DNA of 8,308 nucleotides from Thermoflavifilum sp. (lineage in GTDB: Bacteria > Bacteroidota > Bacteroidia > Chitinophagales > Chitinophagaceae): positions 1 through 8,308 of the forward strand of contig JADGHY010000083.1 of NCBI GenBank assembly GCA_019683625.1, in the 5' to 3' direction. The translations under genes were made by a program, and so were the position numbers. The notes below the pieces were generated by a model. It did not search any database and was not told the origin of the DNA. It saw only the letters and a program-made list of their open reading frames with translations. Shown here piece by piece: positions 1-5,870 of the stretch (within the stretch, counting starts at the first letter, position 1; each line of letters starts with the position of its first letter).

Positions 1-788
1 TCGTTGAACAGGCGATGCATGGCCCAATCCAGCCAGGAAGGCGGTAACCAGCGGCTTAACCAATAATAAGCCGTTGATATCCAACCTGGCGTAATCATCT
101 TCTTCCCTTGTAACAGCCCATGCATCGCCACCTGCGCTACAAATTCAGGCTGAACGTGGGCCGAGCGAAACAGCCAACCATTGACTTTCTGATGCACTAC
201 CGGATCCTGCTTGTGGGTAACCCCACCCGGGCAAAGTACCGATACATAAATGCCCTGCGATCTCAGCTCTGTGCGTAACGCCCGACTGAAAGAATAAATA
301 TATGCCTTCGTTGCCGAATACACTGCTTTATATGGCACATGCAAAAAACCAGCAGCACTGCCCACATTCAGGATATATGCCGGACGATGGGCCTTTAACT
401 CTTCCACGAATAAACGGGTTAATTGTGTCGTAACCTGTATGTTTAACCGAATCATCTGGCTAATCTGTTCGGGATGAAGCTCTTCAAAATGATGTCGCCC
501 GCCCAAACCAATATTGTTGATAAGCAAACGAACAGCATAATGCCGTTCCTTACACCATTGCCATACTTGCATCACACTCTCCGGCTGCAAAAAATCTACA
601 CCCAGATAATCTGTTTCCACCCCATATCTTTCCCGAATTTGCCGGGCCAGATGGCTTAATTCTTCTCCGGGCAAGGCCACCAGTAAAACGGGAATCCTTC
701 GTCGCGCACATTCTTCAGCCAGTGCTTTCCCTATGCCGGCACTGGCTCCGGTGATTAAAGCGTAGCAGAGAGTATGATGATCATGCAT
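1..788 (-). CDS. Classical short-chain dehydrogenase/reductase (SDR), 3' end cut by window edge
   Basis: Probable NAD(P)-dependent cytosolic oxidoreductase of the classical SDR family (DltE/COG0300-like). The minus frame is open from the ATG at 786-788 to the window edge, giving 262 residues without a stop; most of the expected ~260-270 aa is present. The cofactor motif TGASAGIG is at residues 13-20. The catalytic tetrad is complete: Asn116, Ser144 (in NVGSAAG), Tyr157 and Lys161 (YSATK), followed by PGGV at 187-190. The usual NNAG motif after the fourth strand reads NNIG (91-94), a conservative variant. The tail is rich in Trp and Leu (about 236-262). The substrate cannot be read from sequence; keto-acyl, steroid-like or sugar carbonyl reduction are all possible. 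It lies 140 bp downstream of another SDR-superfamily gene on the same strand, so co-transcription is possible. No clear Shine-Dalgarno precedes the start. The family call is sure, the role is not. Confidence 0.88.
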   Translation of the reverse strand, partial: MHDHHTLCYALITGASAGIGKALAEECARRRIPVLLVALPGEELSHLARQIRERYGVETDYLGVDFLQPESVMQVWQWCKERHYAVRLLINNIGLGGRHHFEELHPEQISQMIRLNIQVTTQLTRLFVEELKAHRPAYILNVGSAAGFLHVPYKAVYSATKAYIYSFSRALRTELRSQGIYVSVLCPGGVTHKQDPVVHQKVNGWLFRSAHVQPEFVAQVAMHGLLQGKKMITPGWISTAYYWLSRWLPPSWLDWAMHRLFN

Positions 789-928
789 GTGGGGTCATTT
801 GCCCGAATATAAAGGAAATTTAATCAACATGCATGGGCTTTTTCATTTCCCGGTGAACTCATCAGCACAAATCGCTTGCGCTATACAACAGTTAATTTAT
901 CGTATAAGCATTGTTATGCAGGTTGATC

Positions 929-1909
929 TCACCATGTTATTTGCTTATTTAACCAGTACAAGGTGAGCCGCATACCTTCTTTCAAACTTCGTGCTTCATA
1001 GCCAAGCTCCCGGCGGGCTTTTTCGCTGCTTTTTATCCAATCATACGGAATCTTGCGCACCCATTCCGGCGTGAGTAAAGGCTTATATCCACATTTTGCT
1101 TTTAACCATTCCATATACGTGATTCCGTAAATCACCGGTACCGGCACATGAAACAAACGATAACGCAAGCCACTAAGCTCTTTTAACAGAGAGAAAAACT
1201 CATCATAACTCGCGGCTTCCCCACCCAGTAAATAGGCCTCACCTGCCCGGCCACGTTCCATCACCAACTGAATGCCTCTTGCCACATCTTCAACATACAC
1301 ATAATCCATTTTGCCTTTGCCATTACCGGGTATCACATGCCATTTGCCCTGGATATAATCCCGCATCATTAGGGTAGCCGAATTGCTTTCATCTATCGGA
1401 CCCGGGCCATATACCTTGGTGGGATAGGCAATCACCAACTCAATCTGCTGCTGATAACTTCTGGCAATTTGTTCGCCCAGCCACTTGGAATGTTCATACA
1501 TGGTGTGCAATTCAGGTCGCAGCGGCATGGCTTCATGTACCGGAATCTGATGTTGAGCCGGTGGTAAAATACCCGCCGTGGAAACCAGACATATTCTTTT
1601 CACACCGGATGCGATGGCTGCCTCCATCACATTTCTGGTGCCCAATGCATTTACCTGAACATAATATTGCCGGTGGCGATGCCAGGCTCTGGCATAACCA
1701 GCGAGATGATAAGCCCATTCACAGCCTTGCATGGCATTCTGTACTGCTTCCGGCAATGTGATATCACCGGTAAACCAGCGCAGTTGCGGTAAATCCTGTG
1801 TGGGAGATTGGCGGGATAATAGGTGCACCACATGATGCTCAGCTATCAACCTGTCTACCAGATACTTGCCAATAAATCCTGTACCCCCACTCACAAATAT
1901 CTTAGCCAT
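929..1909 (-). CDS. NAD(P)-dependent epimerase/dehydratase family protein (extended SDR, dihydroflavonol-reductase-like)
   Basis: Extended-SDR enzyme of 326 aa, a normal full length for the family and presumably cytosolic. The N-terminal Rossmann motif GGTGFIG is at residues 8-14. The active-site Ser/Thr are at 110-111 (VSTAG), and the YxxxK pair is Tyr138/Lys142 (YEHSK). PTKVYGPGP at 163-171 and the DYVYVEDVARG stretch at 202-212 are typical of the nucleotide-sugar epimerase / dihydroflavonol 4-reductase / HpnA-like group. The C-terminal part ends in an ARRELGYEARSLKEGM segment, also characteristic. The likely chemistry is NAD(P)-linked oxidation, reduction or epimerisation at a sugar or polyketide-like carbonyl; the exact substrate is unknown. 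The gene is divergent from fumC, with 209 bp between the start codons, and upstream of a classical SDR on the same strand. The start is the first ATG before the Rossmann fold; no strong ribosome binding site is visible. No truncation or missing catalytic residue is seen. Confidence 0.9.
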   Translation of the reverse strand: MAKIFVSGGTGFIGKYLVDRLIAEHHVVHLLSRQSPTQDLPQLRWFTGDITLPEAVQNAMQGCEWAYHLAGYARAWHRHRQYYVQVNALGTRNVMEAAIASGVKRICLVSTAGILPPAQHQIPVHEAMPLRPELHTMYEHSKWLGEQIARSYQQQIELVIAYPTKVYGPGPIDESNSATLMMRDYIQGKWHVIPGNGKGKMDYVYVEDVARGIQLVMERGRAGEAYLLGGEAASYDEFFSLLKELSGLRYRLFHVPVPVIYGITYMEWLKAKCGYKPLLTPEWVRKIPYDWIKSSEKARRELGYEARSLKEGMRLTLYWLNKQITW

Positions 1910-1953
1910 ATTGTGATGACTTGAAATAGCTATTTAAACTGTTGTAAAATGCA

Positions 1954-1970
1954 GCAATTGCATGTATTGC
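1954..1970. repeat. Short inverted repeat upstream of the epimerase gene
   Basis: GCAAT (1954-1958) and ATTGC (1966-1970) form 5-bp arms around a 7-bp spacer. The 8-bp palindrome GCAATTGC (1954-1961) and a second small hairpin, ATGCA/TGCAT (1949-1953 and 1959-1963), overlap it. It sits about 45 bp upstream of the epimerase start, between two divergent genes, so a regulator site is conceivable. Arms this short also occur by chance. Confidence 0.2.
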
Positions 1971-2090
1971 CGGCGTGAAATTAGGAAAATGCAAGACGAG
2001 CGAGCATGTGCCGCTAAAAAAATCTATGTCCTGCCACAATCTTTTATTTTTCTGATGGCCAACAAGGATGCAATGGAGGTGAATATCCTG

Positions 2091-2098
2091 TAACTTTG
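2091..2098 (+). promoter_or_regulatory. Candidate Bacteroidota -7 promoter element for fumC
   Basis: TAACTTTG matches the Bacteroidota sigma factor -7 consensus TAnnTTTG exactly and lies 20 bp before the fumC ATG. Transcription would begin a few bases upstream of the start codon, leaving a leader of roughly 10-15 nt. The upstream -33 TTTG box is poor: the spacing-correct position (about 2067-2070) reads GATG. Placement in a divergent intergenic region supports the call. Confidence 0.42.
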
Positions 2099-2118
2099 AC
2101 TCGCTGAAATCATTAACC

Positions 2119-3516
2119 ATGGAATATCGGATTGAAAAAGACACATTAGGTGAGGTGCGGGTGCCTGCAGATGTGTACTGGGGCGCTCAAACCGAACGCT
2201 CGCTGGAAAACTTTCCCATCGCACGCGACATCAACCGCATGCCCACAGAAATCATCCGGGCCTTTGCCTATCTGAAAAAGGCAGCAGCACTCACAAATGC
2301 GGATCTGGGGGTATTGAGCAAGGAAAAAGCCGATCTCATTGCTCGGGTTTGCGACGAGATTTTAGCTGGTAAACTGGACGACCAGTTTCCCCTTGTGGTG
2401 TGGCAAACCGGCTCAGGCACACAGACCAACATGAATGTGAATGAAGTGATTGCTAATCGCGCACATGTACTGCAGGGAGGCAAGCTCACAGATTATCCCA
2501 AAGTGCTGCATCCCAACGACGATGTAAACAAATCCCAATCTTCCAACGATACTTTTCCTACGGCCATGCACATTGCCGCCTATAAAATGCTGATGGAGGT
2601 CACGCTTCCAGGCCTGGAAAAACTGCGAGACACACTGGCTGAAAAGGCAAAAGCCTTCTGGAAGATTGTAAAAATTGGCCGCACCCATTTTATGGATGCC
2701 ACACCCCTTACGCTGGGACAGGAATTCAGTGGCTATGTGTCGCAACTGGATCATGGGGTCCGCGCCATAAAACACACCCTGCCCCATCTGGCCGAGCTGG
2801 CGCTCGGCGGCACGGCCGTGGGCACCGGCATCAACACCCCGCCCGGTTATGCGGAAAAGGTAGCTCAGAAAATTGCCGAACTTACAGGCTATCCCTTCGT
2901 AACGGCAGAAAATAAGTTTGAATCGCTTGCTGCACACGATGCCATCGTGGAAGCCCACGGAGCTTTAAAAACCGTGGCTGTAAGCCTCATGAAAATTGCT
3001 AACGACATCCGCATGCTCAGTTCTGGCCCGCGCTGTGGCATTGGGGAAATCCATCTCCCCGAAAACGAACCCGGCTCATCGATCATGCCGGGGAAAGTTA
3101 ACCCCACCCAATGCGAAGCCCTCACCATGGTGGCTGCACAGGTCATGGGCAATGACGTGGCCATCAATATTGGCGGAAGCAACGGCCATTTTGAATTGAA
3201 TGTGTTTAAACCCGTAATCATTTACAACTTCCTGCATTCGGCCAAGCTCATCGGCCAGGCCTGCGTTTCCTTTAATGATCACTGCGCCGTGGGCATCGAA
3301 CCCATTCAGGAAAATATCCAACGCCATCTGCAAAACTCTTTGATGCTGGTAACGGCGCTGAATCCTAAAATCGGCTACTACAAGGCTGCTGAAATTGCCC
3401 AAAAAGCTCACCGGGAACATAAGACCTTGAAACAAGCCGCAATAGAACTGGGATATGTGACCGCCGAAGAGTTTGACCAATGGGTAGATCCCCTGAAGAT
3501 GGTAGGGAATCTGTGA
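2119..3516 (+). CDS. fumC: Class II fumarate hydratase
   Basis: Catalyses the reversible hydration of fumarate to L-malate in the TCA cycle; a cytosolic homotetramer of the iron-free class II type. The 465-aa length is normal for FumC. Visible landmarks in order are GSGTQTNMN (98-106), HPNDDVNKSQSSND (131-144), GRTHFMDATP (187-196), GGTAVGTGIN (230-239) and the family signature GSSIMPGKVNP (319-329). By alignment with E. coli FumC (offset +2), His190 corresponds to catalytic His188 and Ser320 to catalytic Ser318; the substrate-contacting Lys-Val-Asn is at 326-328. The related aspartase and argininosuccinate lyase share the signature loop, but RTHxMDATP and the overall match point to fumarase. 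The start is fixed by the conserved N-terminus (MEYRIEKDTLGEV) and an in-frame TGA at 2080-2082. It is probably expressed from its own promoter at 2091-2098, and is followed 113 bp later by an unrelated dehydrogenase. Confidence 0.97.
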   Translation: MEYRIEKDTLGEVRVPADVYWGAQTERSLENFPIARDINRMPTEIIRAFAYLKKAAALTNADLGVLSKEKADLIARVCDEILAGKLDDQFPLVVWQTGSGTQTNMNVNEVIANRAHVLQGGKLTDYPKVLHPNDDVNKSQSSNDTFPTAMHIAAYKMLMEVTLPGLEKLRDTLAEKAKAFWKIVKIGRTHFMDATPLTLGQEFSGYVSQLDHGVRAIKHTLPHLAELALGGTAVGTGINTPPGYAEKVAQKIAELTGYPFVTAENKFESLAAHDAIVEAHGALKTVAVSLMKIANDIRMLSSGPRCGIGEIHLPENEPGSSIMPGKVNPTQCEALTMVAAQVMGNDVAINIGGSNGHFELNVFKPVIIYNFLHSAKLIGQACVSFNDHCAVGIEPIQENIQRHLQNSLMLVTALNPKIGYYKAAEIAQKAHREHKTLKQAAIELGYVTAEEFDQWVDPLKMVGNL

Positions 3517-3523
3517 AGACGAA

Positions 3524-3546
3524 AGTTGAAATACAACTAACTTTTT
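3524..3546 (+). terminator. Weak candidate terminator after fumC
   Basis: AGTTG (3524-3528) pairs with CAACT (3534-3538) around an AAATA loop, and a five-T run follows at 3542-3546. An alternative fold pairs AAAGTT (3522-3527) with AACTTT (3539-3544). The stem is short and AT-rich, and the T-run starts three bases after it, so termination would be inefficient at best. Confidence 0.28.
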
Positions 3547-3602
3547 CTGCTTGACAAATGCTTTAACCGCTATAGCTGGTTACAAATGATGCCAAGCAGA
3601 AA
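3544..3602. repeat. Nested inverted and direct repeats between fumC and the dehydrogenase
   Basis: An outer perfect 10-bp inverted repeat, TTTCTGCTTG (3544-3553) with CAAGCAGAAA (3593-3602), encloses a 39-nt segment. Inside, ACAAATG occurs twice as a direct repeat (3554-3560 and 3582-3588). Between the copies is a second inverted repeat, TAACC (3564-3568) with GGTTA (3578-3582), which extends inward through GC/GC to a TATA loop if T3577 is bulged. As RNA this makes two stacked stems; as DNA it could be an operator. The 3' arm abuts AAGGA (3601-3605), the only purine-rich ribosome-binding-like stretch before the dehydrogenase. No T-run follows on either strand, so it is not a standard intrinsic terminator. 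Its function is unknown. Confidence 0.55.
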
Positions 3603-3629
3603 GGAAAACATATTTTTCATGCTTTTCCT

Positions 3630-4664
3630 ATGCATACCTGGATATTGAATCAACCTGGACAATTCACCGTTGTGCAGCCGGCCCATCCCCATAATCCTGC
3701 CCCGGGAGAAGCCCTCGTGAAAGTGCATCGGATGGGCCTTTGCGGTACGGATTATCATGCCTACCGGGGTGAGCAGCCGTATTTTGCCTATCCGCGCTTG
3801 CTGGGGCACGAGCTAGGCGTGGAAGTGTTGGCTATAGGACAGGGGGTGAGCGAAGTACGGGTTGGTGACCGCTGTGCGGTGAGGCCTTATCTGGCCTGTG
3901 GCCAGTGCGATGCTTGCCTGAGAGGCTATCCGAATGCCTGTGAACAGATAAAAGTATTGGGTGTGCATACAGACGGAGGGCTGCAACTTTTCCTGACCTT
4001 GCCTGCCTCTCAGCTTCATCGATCCGGCAAGCTAAGCTTTGACGATTTGGCCCTGGTGGAACCCCTGAGTATAGGTGCCCATGCGGTGAACCGCGCAAAG
4101 ATAAAAGCTGAGGATCGGGTGCTGATTCTGGGTGCCGGCCCCATTGGCCTTGCCGTGGCCACCTTTGCAGGCTTTCATCAACCCCAACAACTGGTAGTGG
4201 CCGATGTACAAGCCCAACGCCTCCGCTTGCTTTCCCAACTTTCCTTTCCCCAAACCCCACAGCCTTTACCCTTAGCGCAGCATCCGCTGGAGGAAATCCT
4301 ATCGAGCTTTGGCGGCAAGAACCCTACCGTGATTTTCGATGCTACCGGGCATCCGCAATCCATGGAACAATGTTTTTCTTATGCAGCCCATGGGGGTACA
4401 ATCGTCTATGTGGGATTATGCCGGCAAACGCTTTCTTTTTCCGATCCTTTATTCCACCAGAAAGAACTCAGCTTACTGGCCAGCCGCAACAGCCAGCCTG
4501 CTGATTTCGATCAGATCATTCATCTCATGGAAAATGGCCACTTGCACACCAAGGCCTGGATCACGCATCGGTATCCGCTTTCCCAACTTCCACAGGCTTT
4601 TGAAACCATCTTCTCTTCAGCTGGTGATATTTGCCTAAAGGCTATGATCGCAACAGATGCATAA
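3630..4664 (+). CDS. Zinc-dependent medium-chain alcohol/polyol dehydrogenase
   Basis: Medium-chain dehydrogenase/reductase of 344 aa, the usual size for the sorbitol / threonine / RspB-like zinc group; cytosolic. The GroES-like N-terminal domain carries the catalytic zinc site: Cys38 (CGTD), His60-Glu61 (GHE) and probably Glu144 (VEPLSIG). The structural zinc is held by Cys90, Cys93, Cys96 and Cys104 (CGQCDACLRGYPNAC). The Rossmann domain has GAGPIG at 168-173 and an Asp at 192 at the end of the second strand, which favours NAD over NADP. It should oxidise a secondary alcohol, polyol or sugar acid to a ketone, but the substrate cannot be fixed. The ATG at 3630 is the only in-frame ATG after the stop at 3573-3575. 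It lacks a well-spaced Shine-Dalgarno, and a nine-codon out-of-frame reading frame (3619-3648) overlaps it. The gene may read through from fumC or use an unseen promoter. Its stop codon lies in the T-tract of the opposing sus terminator. Confidence 0.92.
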   Translation: MHTWILNQPGQFTVVQPAHPHNPAPGEALVKVHRMGLCGTDYHAYRGEQPYFAYPRLLGHELGVEVLAIGQGVSEVRVGDRCAVRPYLACGQCDACLRGYPNACEQIKVLGVHTDGGLQLFLTLPASQLHRSGKLSFDDLALVEPLSIGAHAVNRAKIKAEDRVLILGAGPIGLAVATFAGFHQPQQLVVADVQAQRLRLLSQLSFPQTPQPLPLAQHPLEEILSSFGGKNPTVIFDATGHPQSMEQCFSYAAHGGTIVYVGLCRQTLSFSDPLFHQKELSLLASRNSQPADFDQIIHLMENGHLHTKAWITHRYPLSQLPQAFETIFSSAGDICLKAMIATDA

Positions 4665-4691
4665 AAAAATGCCCTTCCCGAAGAAGGGCAT
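4663..4691 (-). terminator. Intrinsic terminator of the sus operon
   Basis: A perfect 9-bp stem, ATGCCCTTC (4669-4677) with GAAGGGCAT (4683-4691), has a 5-nt loop. Read on the minus strand the loop is TTCGG and the stem is followed by seven T's (the plus-strand A-run 4663-4669, whose last base overlaps the stem), the classic Rho-independent form. It starts 35 bp past the susE stop. On the plus strand no T-run follows, so it would work mainly for the minus-strand genes. The T-tract overlaps the stop codon (4662-4664) of the convergent dehydrogenase. Confidence 0.88.
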
Positions 4692-4725
4692 CGAGGTATA
4701 AAACCCATAAACCAACAGAAACAAA

Positions 4726-5838
4726 TCAATTCAGCTTCTTCATGCTGAAGGTGTAGTTACCCGCTACACTCAGGTTCAGCGTAATCAGGTATTTCCCGTC
4801 ACTGGGCACCGGAATATTGCTTCCGTTATAGGTAAGCTGGCCATTATTGACACCAAGGTTTATGGCCCAGTCGTGATTAGCTCTAAACTTGAAGGCTCCG
4901 GAGCTCACCAGATCAATGGTTACACTCCAGGTTTGGGTGCTTGGGTCAAAACTCATGTCGGTATCGGTATTCCAGCCACCGGCGGTAGCATCGCCAATCA
5001 CCGACCAGGTGGTGCGGGTGGCGCTCCAGGTGAGGTTTCCGGTGTTGGCTATCAGCCGGTAATAGCCCATACCGGGCACCTGCAGGTTACCAGCGCCGCC
5101 ATCGGTGCTCAGGTTGCCAGAAGCCGTACCTGCATTGGCATCGAGGGTCATATTGCCTCCATCGCCATAGTTGATATGGCTCCAATCCGGTGCGCTGGTA
5201 AATTTAAACTGGAAGGTACCTCCTGCCGGAAAATACACATATCCTTCATACACACCATTGGCCTTAACGGAAGCTACCTTAGGAGCTGCTGCCGGGTTCC
5301 AGCCCTGGTAATCGCCAGGCACCCAAAGCGAAGGATAAGAGATAATCACCTGATAAGGCGTTACCTGCAGGGTTAGTGGGTCGGAATACATAGGCGGCAC
5401 CACAGATGGATTGCCATTGTACTGGTTTACACTGGCAACGAGCCGTACCACCACAGCACTCGCCTGGCCAAACGGCAATCCCAGGCTTTGAAGCGCCAGG
5501 GTATTGAAATTGGCCACGGTAAAAGAAAGGCTTTTTTGGTTGATGCCTGCAGTCACGGTCACCGGATTGTGAAAGCTATCGGCTGGTACATCAAATTGCA
5601 GGGCATATGTGATGTCGGCATTATAGCCCACATTCACCAGATTCCAGCTAAATGTGACAGCCGTTTGGGAGGCCTGCGTACTATCCAGCACCAGGTTGGT
5701 GCTGCTACTCTGCAAGGCAGGAGCTGCCTTAGGCAGCTGCAATACCGCACGGATTTCATCTTTTTGGCAAGCCGCCAGGCTCAGCAGCCATAGGCCTACT
5801 GCGGCAAATAAAAGGCGGCGGATGTGTTGCGTATTCAT
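4726..5838 (-). CDS. susE: SusE-like surface lipoprotein with two carbohydrate-binding domains
   Basis: Outer-membrane lipoprotein expected to bind glycan at the cell surface beside SusC/SusD. The 370-aa length is close to B. theta SusE (about 390) and shorter than the three-domain SusF. A signal peptide (1-23) ends in lipobox LAAC with Cys24. The next residues, QKDE, match the surface-export signal described in Bacteroidota (a QKDDE-like motif after the cysteine). An N-terminal SusE Ig-like domain spans roughly 35-160. Two SusE/F starch-binding-type domains follow: about 165-275 (Trp180 in YQGWNP, Lys212, Trp219) and about 277-370 (Trp289 in GGWN, Lys317 in AFKFRANHDW, Trp324). The repeated Trp/Lys/Trp pattern suggests a duplicated sugar-binding site. 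It is the last gene of the operon, 32 bp after susD, and is followed by an intrinsic terminator. No Shine-Dalgarno is seen. The family is confident; the exact sugar is inferred from SusD. Confidence 0.87.
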   Translation of the reverse strand: MNTQHIRRLLFAAVGLWLLSLAACQKDEIRAVLQLPKAAPALQSSSTNLVLDSTQASQTAVTFSWNLVNVGYNADITYALQFDVPADSFHNPVTVTAGINQKSLSFTVANFNTLALQSLGLPFGQASAVVVRLVASVNQYNGNPSVVPPMYSDPLTLQVTPYQVIISYPSLWVPGDYQGWNPAAAPKVASVKANGVYEGYVYFPAGGTFQFKFTSAPDWSHINYGDGGNMTLDANAGTASGNLSTDGGAGNLQVPGMGYYRLIANTGNLTWSATRTTWSVIGDATAGGWNTDTDMSFDPSTQTWSVTIDLVSSGAFKFRANHDWAINLGVNNGQLTYNGSNIPVPSDGKYLITLNLSVAGNYTFSMKKLN

Positions 5839-5870
5839 GAGAAATACATTTTTTTACGTCAAACCATAAA

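Noticed and set aside
782..835. Two CATGCATG octamers (782-789 and 828-835) around the SDR start
   Set aside because: CATGCATG is its own reverse complement and short. No flanking sequence is shared beyond it, and the first copy is mostly coding.
856..928. Possible terminator between the epimerase and the SDR
   Set aside because: Only a 4-bp GCAT/ATGC stem is seen after the epimerase stop, with no T-run on the minus strand.
2075..2082. GGAGGTGA as the fumC ribosome binding site
   Set aside because: It is 36 nt upstream of the fumC ATG, no other usable start follows it at proper spacing, and it lies upstream of the candidate -7 element.
2413..2958. 181-codon open frame on the minus strand opposite fumC
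   Set aside because: It lies wholly inside fumC, whose protein is unambiguous. The antisense translation shows no recognisable domain and its openness follows from fumC codon use.
3551..3576. TTGACA plus TATAGC as a sigma-70 promoter for the dehydrogenase
   Set aside because: The spacing is only 14 bp, the pattern is not the Bacteroidota consensus, and the bases are already part of the nested repeat.
4873..5376. 167-codon open frame on the plus strand opposite susE
   Set aside because: The susE frame has a signal peptide, lipobox and two CBM domains. The opposite frame is low-complexity Gly/Ile-rich shadow with no domain or promoter.
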